From positions 15,282,899-15,346,898 of the forward strand of contig NC_084678.1 of the NCBI RefSeq assembly GCF_028389875.1: 64,000 nt of DNA. Reading direction: 5' to 3'. The notes under the pieces are model-generated. The model was not told where the DNA came from. It worked only from the letters and a program-made list of their open reading frames with translations, and did no database searches. Within the stretch, counting starts at the first letter, position 1. Each line of letters begins with the position of its first letter. The stretch comes from Rhea pennata (Eukaryota > Chordata > Aves > Rheiformes > Rheidae). Made by a program: the position numbers and the translations under genes. Of this stretch, positions 1 through 14,300 are shown one piece after another.

Positions 1-355
1 TTTGTATGCGACCGTTGTAAGGGGACACACACTTGTACAGCATGGGAGAGCTGGAGTTTTCATGTGCAATATGCTGAGTGTTAGTCTGATACCCTTCTGA
101 TTGTGCTGTTTGGTAAGTGTTTAAAACAAGCTGTGTCTACAAGAAATCTGTCTGATTCTTAAAAATGCAGCTGAACAACTTCTGTTTTCAGTTTGAATTG
201 GTTGAGTGGGAAAGCAGAAATTGCTAATCCAGTATTTCATGATGCTGTGTCCCAGCTTTGTGATCGAGAGTCCCTTCCCCAGCCACGCACTCTGAGAATC
301 CTGCACGTTGTACTTACGGTGAACGTTTTTTTAAAGTGCACCTTTTTTTTTCTGA

Positions 356-361
356 AATAAA
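356..361 (+). terminator. poly(A) signal AATAAA, possible proximal site
   Basis: A canonical AATAAA sits in TCTGAAATAAAAAATG and is followed by TGTTGATGTGCTTTATC, a plausible GU-rich downstream element. It may give a shorter 3'UTR isoform of the upstream gene. Confidence 0.35.
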
Positions 362-661
362 AAATGTTGATGTGCTTTATCTTCCGTGGCCTGTTGCGCA
401 CTGGGAATAATGAATGTTAAAAGTGTGTCAGCATCGCCTTTGTAATAGCTACTATGACAAAGGGAAGGAAGCGGGCTGTGAAATCCTTTTGTGTAGCATT
501 GGGAAATGCTCTTAAAATGTAACATGCTGTTATTGATACTGTATTTACTGATCAAATTGCAATGAAACAGTTACTTCCTGGTATTAGTCTTTGTACTGTA
601 CAGTATTTTATTCTACTTTATTTTATTTTTTTTTTTATTTTGTCATTTATTGATCCTAAGA

Positions 662-667
662 AATAAA
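662..667 (+). terminator. poly(A) signal AATAAA, probable distal site
   Basis: A canonical AATAAA is preceded by a long T-rich region and followed within about 20-40 nt by TTGTTGTACTTG-type GU-rich sequence. This is the arrangement expected of a used vertebrate cleavage site. It is the best candidate for the end of the upstream gene. Confidence 0.45.
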
Positions 668-690
668 TAGCCAAATTTAAGCCTTGGACT

Positions 691-3600
691 TGTTGTACTT
701 GAAATGGCAGCCGTGAGTTTACCACACAGTCTGCTTATCGGAACAGGCTATCTCATCGCCCCTGAAGTGAACATTGCTTCTCCTCTGCAGAAGAGCCCTC
801 TGAGCACACCACTCCCAAAGCCTGCAAGCTGGCTATTCAGCACACACGCAGCACCCGAATGCCAGCTGCTGCTTGCATCTGCAAATAAGCAAACAAACCG
901 GGGAACAGCTCTGGCTAGATCTGAGTGAGTCTCAGATCAGCAAATTCCAACCTGAGAAATCCCTCCTAAGAGCTGGTAAAAGCAGACCGAGATTCTTGCT
1001 GGCTGTCAGTCCCGCTGCTGCACTGTTAGGTGCTGCGCTAGGGAGCATCCAAGCCCCTTTTGGTTGAGCCCCTGGGCTTCGACACACCCAAGTCTAAAGC
1101 ATGTGAGTTGCGATCTTCTGGGCTTGAGGAAAGACCTGTGTTGCACAGAGGAGAGAGGCTGTGTTGAGATATGCGTAGTGCAACAGATGTCTTGTTGCTT
1201 TCTGAAATCCTGTTTTGCTTTTCTTGTCCTCTTGCCTTCTCCTGCTGTAGAGCATACTTTAAAGACAGTGAATCTTGGCCATTATTTCTGCAGCAGCTCT
1301 GCCTAGAAAGCTCTGACGAGCTCAGGCCTTATTGTGCTGGGAGCTGGACACACATGGCAAAAGAGACAGCTCTTGCCCCGAAGAATTTGCTGCTGAAAGT
1401 CGAAACAGGTTGACCACACCATAACTGAGATTCTCCTTCCTGCCTTCCCCCTTCTTTTGCATGGCCCATCTCATTTACATGGCATTGATTTTTCTAGCAT
1501 GTAACGTTAGATACAATTTTGTGGGAACAGACTACTTTGGAATCACCCACTATATGAAAGTGTCCTTGCACTTAACGAGCATATATCAGTCTTTCCTAAT
1601 CCTTCTCTCTGGAGCTCCCAGTTCAAGTCCTGCAGTAAAGCTACTCAGCTGAGCAGCAGAAAAAAAACACAAAATCTTCATATTTTTCAGACGTCCAACC
1701 CTGATGATTTGATTTCTGGCAGAAGGGAAGGTTGCTTGGAAAACAGCAACAAAATAATTTAAATACTGGAGATTGTTCATAGTGGGAAAATTCATCTTCT
1801 AAAATGAAATGCCCCATCTTTTTGAAAGAATTGCAGTGCTACTTTCAGTTGAGAAGAGCAGGATCCCCTGTTGTCCTTAAACCATCAATTATTAAAGAAT
1901 CAAATCAGTTATCTGATGGATCCTTTTACTTGCTCTGTTAAAAGGTACATTTTCAGTCCACTGCCTGAGGAGTGGCAGTTAGTGCTTTGGCAGCAAAAAC
2001 CCACAATACACAGCAATGTTCTCATCTAGTTGCAAAAGGTTTTTGTGCAGGGCAGGACGCTCCCAACGGACTCTCCATTGCTCATGTAGAAACAGAGACC
2101 AGGTTCAAGCAGGGGTGAAAAATGTTGCCCTCTGCTAGTCACTGTTCTAGCTCAGGGCTGACTCCTTGGAAAAGCAAAACTCCTGGGAACGAGAGAGCCT
2201 CACCCCATCAACACCTTCCACCTAATGTCACGTAACCAGGCATCACATCAAGCCGCATCAATGCAAAGGAAAACCGAAGGCTGTGGGGAATCAATGAATT
2301 GCTTTTCTTTTTTGAAAGGTGCAAGGACTGTGCCTCAGGCAATGAGGAATGCTTTCAGTTTGGCCTATATTTCTCATTTCAATTATAAAAGTAATTTCCA
2401 TAGTTCACAAGAGGGAAATTTCAGAGGCCTTTTGAAACAAATGTTGCATTACAGCAAATGGCTTCATAAAACTTAATAAACATTCATCCAGCAGTTAATT
2501 TATCTACAATGTCTTTAAATCCTCCTCTGCCTTATTGAATTTGTTTGAACCGTAGATCAGGTCGGAGTACGTTCATGGGGATATTTAAGCAATAAGGCCA
2601 TGACAGGCAGCACATCCTGGCTATTATTACAATCCTTGTGTGGGCTGTGAAGCATGAAGCAGAGCATGAAGTGACTTTAGGTACTCAAGTGCAAAACCCC
2701 TGCAGAAGTCTGCAAGCACAGATACGGCCCAGAGTGCTGCTAGTCAGCTGGATCGAACAAAATGCTCGGTGCGCTAGTGAATGGTATGGGCATGCTGTCT
2801 TCTCCAGTTTGGGCACTTCTCTTTAAAAAGGAAGCCAATGATCCAGTCAGTCCTTGACATGTATCTGTTTCCACATGTATATCCACAAAGAAGAAAGAGA
2901 GAGAGCAACTTCCTACAATTGTTTCATCTGAAGATGGCGTTAATGAAAGCAAAATAAGTGGGAAGAGTGCAAAAAACTTCCATGCCTGTGTCAGAGAGGG
3001 CCAGAGTATCATCACAGGTGTGAATCCAACAGCAACACACATACCTGAGCATACATTTGCTATAAATTTTCAGTCTTTTGACTTTTCCTCTTGCTTGAAA
3101 GCTCTGGCTGACTCTGCTGGTCTGTATCTCCAGGGACAAGACCTTTCATTACACTTGGCTGCTTCTCTATGAAATTCTGAAGAAATGGAAGCGATAGCCT
3201 CCACCCTTTTAACACATAAATGTAAAACCATCTTGTAAAGCAGGAGCAACCCACTTTGCCTGCTTTCACACCGCTGCTGCTTTGCCATACACTGCTAACA
3301 TTGGCAGTGCAAACTTCACAGCTTCCTTGTAAACTGAAGTTACAAAAAGGAGCCATTATCAGTGCATGGCCTAGATCTCCTTCTAGCTCTGCAAAGGCAC
3401 AAAAAGAATAAAGAGTTCCTCACTTGCAGGTAACACCAGTATCTTGGATGCTCTGTTCCATCTCCCCTAACCTTGGTAAAAAGCCACATGAAAATGAATG
3501 GGTGACTACACCGTACTTTGCTGTTTCTTCAGCTTCAGTTACAATAAGGGCTGAATCTGGGATTTCTCTCTTCCTTTCTTCTGCTTATCCTTTCTCCTGT

Positions 3601-4269
3601 CTTTAGAAACTGTTAGTTAGGGAAGGGTATGTCAGACATTTATGCAATGCAGCTTTCATAGTTAAATAAATCGTAATTAATCAGGAGGTTTGATTGTTCT
3701 ATGTCTTGTCGCTACTGCTTAGTTATATAATATCCAGTGCCAGCATTCACCTAGGTTTTTTTCTGCATAAATGCAAAATCATCTGATCTGAGAAGATCAT
3801 CTACACTAGGTCACACAGGTTGGTGGTTAATCTCCCTGCCGAAGACAAACATGCAAGCGCAGAATCCCAGAGCAGGTCGAGCAGGGGAAGCTCTTAAGGG
3901 TTATTCCAGGACTCTGTAGGAAAGGAGAGCTGCTGGCAGCTGAGCTGGCATTTTGTCGGAAGAGCTCCCTGTACCTCCAGCACGCACTGCACAATGCGAC
4001 ACTCGCCCCTGTGAAACCGCGCGTGTTGGGAAACCGCCATCTGCCTAAAGGGGCTCAGCTGGAGAATGGGCACGTGGTCGGTTTTTTACTGCCCTGGGCT
4101 TACATGCAGCACATAGTCATTTTTGGACTGACTGATGTCCTCAACATGTCATGAACACTATCAAGATTAAGTAACAGTCACTATCAGGATTTGACAGTGT
4201 AAGCACATGGCTAACAACACCTCATACTCCATCCCTTCGGCACAGCAAGGCTACTCTTGTCTCTCCTAC
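691..4269. other. intergenic, no gene recognised
   Basis: Only short ORFs (up to about 100 codons) with no domain, signal peptide or plausible splice-linked partner are present on either strand. Base composition is ordinary. I see no RNA gene or clear repeat copy. Confidence 0.5.
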
Positions 4270-4385
4270 AGGTAGAGATTTAAGGCTCAAAGAACTTAAG
4301 GAATTCACTCAAGCTATCTAATGAAATCTTCTTGTAAGCCACAGATTCAAACTCCAGTATTTCCTGCCCAGTCAACTCTGATTCA
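4270..4385 (-). repeat. MIR-like SINE relic (antisense)
   Basis: The + strand reads as a degraded reverse complement of the MIR core. GGCTCAAAGAACTTAAGGAA matches the usual GGCTCAGAGAGGTTAAGTAA block. It is followed by a TCACTCAAGCTATCTAAT block, then GCCACAGATTCAAACTCCAG in place of GGCAGAGCTGGGATTCAAACCCAGG, then CCTGCCCAGTCAACTC. Block order and spacing agree over about 115 nt, with many substitutions as expected of an ancient copy. The subfamily cannot be told by eye. Confidence 0.5.
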
Positions 4386-5342
4386 TCTCTTTCCTTTCAT
4401 TCAACATAAGCAGGTAGTCCAGGAGTTATTTTAAGACTCCATTCCAAAGGGTATATTAGCAAAACATGCCAACATGTGACCATTTAAAAGCAAGCTCTCA
4501 CTGGCTCTCTGCTTCAGCAACAACCTTGGTCTAGCACTTGGCAGCTTTTCAAAGTGTTCTTGCTGGAGACGTACTGTTATCCTTGGTGCCTGCTTCCCTA
4601 TAGAAAACACAGAGATTGCAGGAGAAGATTGTGTTCTGAATAAAAGAAAATGCCCACACAGGAACAAACACCATTAAGTGGGAGTGACCTTAGTGGTGAC
4701 AAGAACTGTAATGGAGTCGGTGTCACCTGACATTTTCAATGTTTTGGCTCATCCGTCCTCTTGAAAAGCAGCTACGACTGTCAAGTGTTTTTAGCTCTGT
4801 CCCCATGCAGAGTATGCATTCTTGCAATGCTCCACATAATTGCAATAAACTATTTTTTGTCTTCCTTCAGCTTGGCTGTTGGGATAAGATGCGTTTCTCT
4901 TTACCTTCATCACAGGCATGACATTAGATTTTTAGTGACCATCCTAGAAAAATGCCTTATTTAGCCAACAGCATTTGCTAACTCACAGTTTGAGACTTGC
5001 CCCTCTCTTTCATCTGGGCTTGACCTGGATGGGGACATGCAAAAGGCAGATGGGTATTAAAGCTGGTCACGGATAACAGTACAGTCAGGTAGCCAGACCG
5101 GCTCATTTCCTTGTCCAGTGAAGCGAGTATCCTTTCCAGAGACCTAACCTAGCAAGACATGTAAACACAAGGCTACGGACTTTCCATAGGAAAGAAAACG
5201 CTCACAAATTTGTTGAGCACTTGTGAGCCTAGACGCAGGCCCAGATGCACAACCGGTGTCAATCAGTTTGCATCCGCTGAGAAGCTCACTTTGTGTTTTT
5301 AAGTGACCCAGACTAGCTTTAGTTTTTTCTCTTTTCCAAGGC

Positions 5343-5358
5343 TTTTTTTTTTTTTTTT
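5343..5358. repeat. T homopolymer, 16 nt
   Basis: An uninterrupted run of 16 T. No recognisable retroposon body is attached on either side. Confidence 0.9.
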
Positions 5359-8300
5359 CAAATATCACTTAGTGGAGAAAAAAAATGCAGCAGTTCATTA
5401 TGTTAGCGGCTCCGCAGCCTGTCTTAAATGCCAGAGGCGCTCATCAGATTAAAGCAGAAATCACATTTCATAGCTTATGTCTGGAACGAACAAAGACTCC
5501 GGTGCTGATTTTGATTGAGTACAGGACCATATCTCTTGCTCGTTGTATATATTACAAGGGAAAGGAGGGAGAGAGTTTATCTCAGCACGCCTCAGTGCTT
5601 TTTAATATACTGTTTATCATATGGAACTCACTGGCATTTGCAAAACACCCTTGCAGCTTTCACTTTGTATCTTAATAAGTTTTCAGGGACTTCAAGAGAC
5701 AGAAAAAAGTAAATGTTGTTCCGCTGCTGCCACTCTCACTCTGTTCACATGCAGTTAAACCCAGCTCCTCGTTGCAGGAAGGGGGATGTCCTTGTCTGAA
5801 CAGGCCACAGGCAGTTCTGTGCCAGCAAACCTACGTGATCAGGCACCACTTCTTCCGACAGCTTTTCTTACTGCTGCAGACCCAGGGTGTGCTTAGCGCT
5901 GCGCAAAGCCCGAAGGCTGCGAGCTTTTATAGAGGCTAATGGGCTGGCAACACACTGCGGATGGGCCCTAGTGTTTGTGGGGGACAGGGTACTTTGCAGT
6001 GACTGGGAAAGGAGAAAAGTAGCACAGCTAGCTGGTAGAAATGCTTCTCCGCCTGTCCTAGAGGCAATATCATCTCCATAAAATCAGCTAGAGAAGAGTA
6101 AAATTCTGGGGAAACATTTGTAAATTGGATTTTGCCAATTCAGAACAATATTTTTCATGGCAATGGATCAGTTTTGATGACTGTCAGAGGAATTTTGTCG
6201 CTGGGCTGCCTGGGCACAGGGATGCAAGGGTATCTGATGCCAGTTGGCCCTGGGCCTGTGCTCTGATGCTGGCACCCCGGCAGCCCTGCACCGAGCAGGG
6301 GGGCTGAGCAGGCTCTGAGGCCTTATTTTGTGCATGTGGATCTGTAATTTTACACTTAGTGCGTTAGAAATGCACTTTGCAGATCTAGCCTGGCAAATAA
6401 GCCATATTGCACTGAATGACAGTCCTGTACCCTGTTCCTGATGGCTTCTCCTCTAATCTTTTGGTCACCCACTCCTTTTATCAGCAGTGATTCTACCTCT
6501 GTTTCCAGCACTAACATGACTTTGGGACATCAGCCTCAGCCAACTTCCTTGTTGTAACTGGCATCATTCTGAATAAGTTCTGGCTTCTGCTGGGAAAAAG
6601 CTTCATCACTGAGCTTGAGAAAGAATCGTTGTAAGAGCGTGAATAGCAGCTTTACACCTGTGGTGACCAGGAAAGCCAGAGCTACCCACAGACAAACAGT
6701 GACAGAGAAACCGTGGAGGAAAAGGGGTCTCTGCTCCACTCATCGGTTTGGAAGGCAAATGCAAAATTAAGGAACCTCTGTACAGGGACACAGAGGCAGG
6801 AAAAGCTTCTGCAGGGACTATAGCTCACTTTGGCCACTTGTTGAAATGCGTGCCAATCCCAGAGCTGCAGATATTTTAATGCTCAGGAAAGATTGTGCTA
6901 TATCAGCTTAAGATGTAGGATAAAAGGTACGAAGGATTCCAAATGTCATCAGACAGCGTGGGAGAAATAAGTTCACCGTGATAATTCTATTTACTTTTTG
7001 TGTTTCTGTACACCTCATGTCATCAAAAGGATCTGCAGACTTTTTCCAGAGAGAAGACAGCTGGGTTAGCAACATCGTCACGTAATGAAAAACACTGGAA
7101 AGGGGAAAAGGAGGAAAAAAACCATTCTGCTCCTGTCTGATTTTCACATATTCACAAATCACTTAAAAGCTTTTCTTTTCAACCAAAATCTCACTTCCAC
7201 TTGTTTATGATAATTAACCCCCCCATGCTATTCATTTTCCTTGCAGATTGGCCCCAGGGCTCAGGATCTGCCTATTTTTTATATCCATCTCTCCAGGAGA
7301 CACTGTAGGGCTTGAAGATTGGTTGTCTTGAGCAACATGAAAAAGCTGATTAATGCAAGAAGCGGGTGTGATTCACTGCAAGACTGATGACTCCAATATA
7401 CTTCCTTAGCAGTTGGCACAAGAGTAATGGAGAATTAGGAGCTATAGGACTGACATGCAAGACTGAATCAGAGAGGATAGGAAGATGTTTTGTGGGGCTA
7501 TAAACGATAAAGCTGAGGATATGGCATAGCCAGTTGAAAAGGGGCTGGTTTCTCATGGTGATACAGGAACAAAGTGAAATTTCTCAGGAAGCTGTTTAAT
7601 CGTCCACAGACAGAGAAGCATGGACTAGAGCAAAGATCCAAATGAAATGGAAGGAAGGAGGGTTGATCAGCTGGTGGGCTGAAAGCAGCAGGCATGGCTG
7701 TGAAGGAGGTAGCCACAGCGGGAGAAGACAGGCTTTCTGCATTGCCGATCTCCTCCTCCATCCCAGCGGCTCTGAAACCCACCAGTGCCATGTCTTGCTA
7801 TGGGGGCAGCTCCAACCCCAAGCACACCCCATGCAGAGCAACACTGCAGAGGGGGGTGAAGGAAGGAGACTGATAACCTCCTCAGTGAAGCATCCCCTCA
7901 CCGAGCACCGCAGTAAAACAGAGAAAAGCGCTAAGCTTGCTCCCTTCTCCCAGCAAACACAGGCCTGTTCCCACAAGGGCTGTCTCTTTTCGGCCAGAGT
8001 TCTCTATTTGTAACTTTTCTCAACCGTATTTCAAAGTGTGGCTGAGGACATCTTCCCTTCTGCTCAAATGAAATTTGCTTCCATTCAATTTGATAGTAGC
8101 TCTTTGAGCCACCTAAAAGCATCTCCTTTCCTTCGTTTCCCACCCATACACACCAAGCCGCAGGGAGAGCGGCCAGGACAGTGTGAGCAAGGAGCGGGAG
8201 GAGAGAAAGAGAAGGAAGATCTGCATTCATGCTGAAAAGGCCGGGGAACGCGACACTCACCTGCTTTGCAGGAGAAAGAGAGAAGCGAGATAGCTAGCAA

Positions 8301-11300
8301 GAAGCTAAATACTGAGTTTTGGGGAAGTTTGCAGGATTATCCTTTGCCAGATACCTCTTCAGAGCACGTCAAGCTTCGCCAGTACTGCCTCCCTGCACCC
8401 ACTTTTTTCAGTCACATATATTTTCACAGTCAGCCCCATTTTCCAGATTTTCCATTTGGGAAAAAAATGGTTAACTCTAAAATGACAACATGTTTGGTTT
8501 GATTTGATTTGGTGTCCGCTGGAAATATTCGTCTCTTTCCAACCAGTTCCTTTTATTGGGTGAATAAGTAGAAGTTTCACTTGAGCAGCTGTGGTTACAC
8601 TCCATGAATGTTTAAATTGAGGATAATTTGTTTTTGCTCATATCGGAGTATCTGCTCTATAAAGTAGTTTGAGTCAATTCTATGCTTTTACTGGTTGTGA
8701 GCAGAAATATTTCTGGCTTATTGGCACTGTAGACAGATTTATTCCTAGCTTTGTTTTCTCTAATAAAACAGTTACTTTAACAAGATTTAAATACTAAGAC
8801 TTACCGTGTACAGATTTCAGATAAATTTATTCACTAGCAAGAGAAAATATTCCAGTTAAATTGAGTCTTGGCTTTCACCTTTCTACTATTCTACCAGCAA
8901 TAGATGAATTGCAGTCTAAAATACAATTCAACTCTAACCATAAATATTCACAGCTGAAAGTCCTTATTTTCCCTTAAACTGTTCTATGCTGCTAGGAAAC
9001 GTAATGTTTCAAAAGTCAAATACTGAGAACTCATCACAACTGGATGTACCCACCAAAAAATATGATGAAGAAAATGGATTTCATCTCAAATAAATCATGA
9101 ACTGTGGTAGGATCAATGCTATACACTGAGAGTTAATACATGAAATTTGCATGCACATATAGAAAGCTAGCCAAAGACAGGCATAACTGGGATTGCACTG
9201 CTGGGATTAGGTGAAGACACTGATATTCACAGCCAGATAGTCTAGCTCTGTCATGGGGATCATGAGCAGCAACGTGTGGATCTCAAGTTTCCATCTCATG
9301 CAGAGATGAGCACTCCTGTAAGCAGAGATCAGCTTCTCTTAAAGCATCATTCTGAGAGAGGAGTTCATTTTGGAGGTGGGAAAGTTGCCTTCTCAAATGT
9401 CTCCACTAGCCTATATTCTTGGTTTGCTGTCAAAGAGCTGACTGCAGCAGACCCTGCTTAGCTTCCAAAGTGTAACAAGCTTCTCCTTAAAAGTAACAGT
9501 AATAGAGAATATAGCAATGATAAAAGCGTTAAACAACCCTTTTTACACCACACCAGAAGTCTGAAATCAGTCAGAAGCTGTGGTTCGAGGGACATCCCCA
9601 GGAAGGGGTTAGCTTGGGACCGGGACGACTTGATGCAACCATCCCATCTTTAAATCCTGAGATAGAGGAACACGTGCCTGTTCAGTGCGAGTGTTCATAG
9701 CACAAGTGCACAAGGAGAGGGGAAAGGAAGAAAGGGTGTCACACAAACCCCGCAACGAATGTGGAGACAGAGATAATTCAGTTACTCTGCACCATGACGT
9801 TACCAAAAAGGATGAAGAACTTAAGCAGGTAATTGTTTGTCCTTTATTTACATTGTTGATTCTAAACTAATACAATTATTTGTGCAGGTGATGTTTCAGT
9901 TCTGATTCACATGAGGGAATAGTGCTTCTTGTGCCTTATGAACTTCTAATTCAACATGACATTTTTGACCTGAGAACACTAATAATATTGTCATCTCAGT
10001 TGTCTGTTGGCACAAAGCTGGACTGATACGTTCTGTCATGCTATTCCAGGCAATTTTGTGGAAGCGGAGGTCTCTCAGGGGACAACTGTGTACAAGGGGA
10101 ATTTCTTTCCTTTTTTCCTTTTTTGTACAAAATAAAAAAATTGCATTTTCTCCAGAGCTTAAAGTTACAGTCATCTTTCACTTGAGTTTCACCACCTAAG
10201 TCCTTCCTATATTATAGTTCAAGTAAGAGAAGAGGTATGAGCGGCCAAGTCATCTGCAGAGAGATAGGGCACTTCAAATTTGATTTCTTCTTGTGTATGT
10301 GTAGACACATGCATTGTGTATAAGACAGCAGGTCTGAGGCATGCAGATTAAGCCAAGCCTGGCTCCTGCCGAGCAACAACCCGTACCCAAGCTTGCTCCT
10401 AATCAGATAACTCTTCTCCAGGCTGGTGTGCTCAACAGTGTGATTTATGACTGCCACCTCCTCTCCGCTAGTAGGGGAATAGTGGGGTGAAGTCCTCCAG
10501 TCCAGTTCTGCACAACCTCAGACTAACAACCCCTTGATCTAAATCTCTGAATAGTGCAATCTTCAAACTTTTTTTGCTTTCGCTGGTATGGATGTTGCAT
10601 CTGAATGTGTTACTGTGGTAAGTAGGAAGCTGACTCATTTCCCTGACAGTTTCATGGCCATGGGCCTCCAGGAGAGGATGAAGATGAAGAGGCAACAAAG
10701 GCTTGTGTCTTCTTTGGCCATAAGCAGACTCAAAGTCCACATCCTTCTTACCATCTCAGAACACCACAGAAGACTTGAAGTGATTAACTTTCAGTGTGTT
10801 TTAGAGTACTTGCATAAAGAGGTCCAGATTTACTTCCCCTGACATACCAACTTTGGAGTCCAGCTAAACAACGTAGCTGTGGCTGGGCCATTCTGCGTCT
10901 TGACTCCTCCTTTCCTATCCTCCTGTCATTTGATTTGGCTGTACACTACTATGAAATGTTTCTCACTTGTCTCTGATATAACCCTCCACCAGAGACAGCC
11001 CTGCAGTGAAAGGCAATGACTGTTAACCCATTCCTGCAGGCAGCAGTGCCAAGCTCACTGGGGCTTGTGAGCTCATACCTCCCTCACTGGCACCTCCAGA
11101 AACACAGCGCTGCTCTGTGCTGGCCACGCTCAGACACCAGGAGCTCTCAAGGCGGTTCTCTCTGAGGGAAGGCTGGAGATAACAAATGCTGCATATTGTC
11201 ATACTGAGTGACTTCCAAAAACAACTCCTTTGTCTTATTCATCTCTACGGATCCATCTCATTTTTTTTTCCCCTTGGGCTGAATATCTCCGTTTACCACA

Positions 11301-14300
11301 AGGACACTTTAGCTAAATGCCTTTTCCTTAAATGATAGAAAATAGAGAAGAGAGAATCCTCTTTAGTTTTAGACCTCGCTCTTGAAACCTTTACTTGGAA
11401 ATCATGCTTGTCAGTATGGACACGAACATACACAAGCTCCTGGAGTACTGAGGAGTGGAGAAAGCTCTGCATGTGACAACTTGCGCCTCGCGATCTTCAC
11501 TGCTAGGAAGAGCTTCAGTTAGTGCTTTAGGCTCCCCCTACCCCCTTGCTGCCCCTAGCTAAAGCCATTATTGCATCCTTGGATGCAGTGGGTAAAAAAA
11601 CAACTAATATATACACACCGTGGATATCATCAGTTCATTAGTAAGGACATCCTTGGCTGCGTCCTGTGTTCCCTCTGACAACTATCATGCACAAATTAAT
11701 ACTGTGGTGCCTAAGACTTTCTGAAGATGGGTAAATCATCCCACTCTACTTGTGCAGATCTGCAAAGCTGTTGTTAAAGCCATGTGAACATAGGCTAGGG
11801 CATGGATGATACCAGATTCTCAACAACATTCAAAGGAAATGAGTCCCAAACACAGATCAGACACAAAATATCCGCTAGGAATCAGGGCCGTGGGATGTCT
11901 CTTCTCACAAACTCCTCCACTCCTGCTGACAGCAGATGCTGAAATAAACTTGCTCAGATGTCAGCTCAGCACTCGGAGATTGGCCAGGGGAAGGGAGGAG
12001 GCGTGGGCATGGTGAGGAGGAAGGATTTTTTTTCTCTTTGCAAACATCCAGTTTCATCACTGACAAGTCTGACAGGTGGAAACCAATTAAAAACAATCCT
12101 GCTCACAGATGTCCAGCTTCTTCAGAGGAGACATTCCTCAGTTCTCCCCATTTCTTTGTACTAATGGTTGGGTGCTGACCTAAGACCAGGGAGCTAAAGG
12201 ACCCCTTTTCCACAGTATCACAGCCCTTTTGCTTAAACCTGGCTAGTGCTGAGTTCATCATCAGCTAATGCGGTAACGTGACCTTCTGCTAGCACGGCTG
12301 GTGGGACCGCATGTCGCAGCACTCTGCTATCCACGCAGGCTGGAACAAAGCTTGCAGAAATGCTTAGCTGCAATCTCTCACTCCTGTTTTCCCATGGGAT
12401 GCTAATGAAGTGTCTCAGAAAGACATAAGCTATTTCAATATGACATTTAGCAGAGGATAGGACACCAAAGACAACAGGGACAAAGACTGGCCAATTAAGA
12501 TGGGCCATTTGACTTCAAATTTTCATTTTATATCAGATGCTAAAAAAAATCTAAGTGAAAATACCTATGTCAGAAAGGCAAGTCCTGCCAATTCATCATC
12601 ACCCAGGCTTGACACAAGAGTAGAAGATGGTCTCCTTTCTCTCCTAGGGTCAATTTGAATTTAAATCCACACATTCAAGGAAATTACCTCAAAGACCCCA
12701 AGCAGCTAATAACAGTAAGTGGAAGTCAAGGTCAGCAAACAAGGTTGTAATTTAGCTACTCTCACAAAATCCTCATGCAAATTAAATGTGCATGAAATTA
12801 CTGTGGTGGCATCTGTGAAACACAGGGACCTTAATGTTTTAAACTCCCCTGTTGAGCTTGCTCTGCAAGATATTAAGCAAGATTCCCACTACACCCTGAG
12901 GTCAGTAGGTATGGAGAGCTGCCAACATTTTGCAGGATAAAGCTTTTCCTAATACAAAAAAGTTTGTCCAGAAAACCAACTTGCTTTTTGTCACTTGCAC
13001 TTTATAAATATACCATGAAATCTGAACACTGCAGACCTGGATAGAAGCAGTCTGAGTTTGTTGGTCCACGTAAAGAGCAGACACCAGCAGCAGCAGCTCC
13101 TCTCAGATCCTGAAGCTTTGGGAATCATGTCACCGTGGTTACACTTGATTTCTAAGCTGTTCCCCTAGGCAGGCTGCACATTGAGAAGCAACAACAAGCA
13201 TTCACCCCTTTCCCAGGGCGTCTTCTCCTCACAAGCGGGGTAACATCAGCAAACATGCTCAGCTGGCCACAGTGGTGTCAATAGATTTGGCTTCCCAGTA
13301 TTTTAAATGATGGATTCAAATCTCTGCTCGGCTAAACACTTCCTTTGATGACAGGAGAAATCAAATCAACATTTTGATTTCTTCTGGCTTTAGGATACAA
13401 AGAAGGATCATGCTTATTGGTCTGACAGCAGCAATGAGACTGTGAGTTGCTCCTCCTTAGAAAAGCATTAACACTAGTCCTGGAGGTCCTTCTCAGCAAC
13501 AACAAGAAGGAAGTCACTGGCTTTCCTTGGCCAACAGTTCATGTCAAAAATAGAGATCTCACCTCAGAGAAATAGCCTGAACTTAAATTTTTTGTCTCTC
13601 CTGTGGCCTTGTCAGAAGCTCTGTTTTACTTAATTCAGGGATGCTTACCAAGATATCTGAGGATGATGCTCAGTCATCCTTGCTCACAAGTGAGCCTATG
13701 AGAGATCTCACAATATGAAACCATTTCAAAAAATTTCCCCCTTAATGAGAGCCAATTCTTCTCTACAGGAAGCTTCTGAGCCATGGTGGCCAGGTGATTT
13801 GAGTCAACATCCATCATCCTGGGCAGACTTGCGTTGCTGTTGTTCCCTCACCTTGCTGCAGCACAGAACTCATTAATACAGCTTGCATTCATCACTGGTC
13901 ATTACACGTAGGGCTGACATTTTAAAATGCCTGGCAAATCGCACAGCAAGGTCCCCTAACCCCAGCTTACTCATTTTCTCCCTAAAAAAGGATCTGTAGA
14001 GTAATGACTGACAGAAGGTCTTATTTGCCAATGTCTCTTTGTCAGTGCTCATGAATTTTTATCCCATTGCCTTCCTCATAGGGCCTTCAGAAAGCCCTGC
14101 TGATTTTATTGAATGTGACAGGAGATAACAGTGCCTTATAATAATTGCTTTTTTTTCCATCATGAAAACCATATAATGTAGCAACCTCAAGCTCACTGAT
14201 GAGCAAAGGGATGCCTTCCGAAGTCACAGGCTATAATGTCAGCAGCTAAGGTTCTACTTATACTCACTACGTCCTGTAAAAAGAGGATGACCCAGGGGGT

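Larger units (their letters stand above)
1..690 (+). other. probable 3'UTR end of an upstream gene (NTSR1 by synteny)
   Basis: There is no coding potential here, but the stretch has the texture of a terminal 3'UTR on the + strand. It is T-rich, carries AATAAA signals at 356-361 and 662-667, and has a U-rich stretch (about 598-640) just before the second signal and a T/G-rich stretch after it. In human the gene directly upstream of MRGBP in the same orientation is NTSR1 (neurotensin receptor 1), which fits a transcript ending here. The identity is inferred from gene order only; no receptor exon is inside the window. It could instead be the end of a lineage-specific lncRNA. Confidence 0.4.

Noticed and set aside
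7596-8013. Opposed 126- and 123-codon ORFs on the two strands
   Set aside because: Neither has a recognisable domain, and they overlap almost completely on opposite strands in a locally GC-richer patch.
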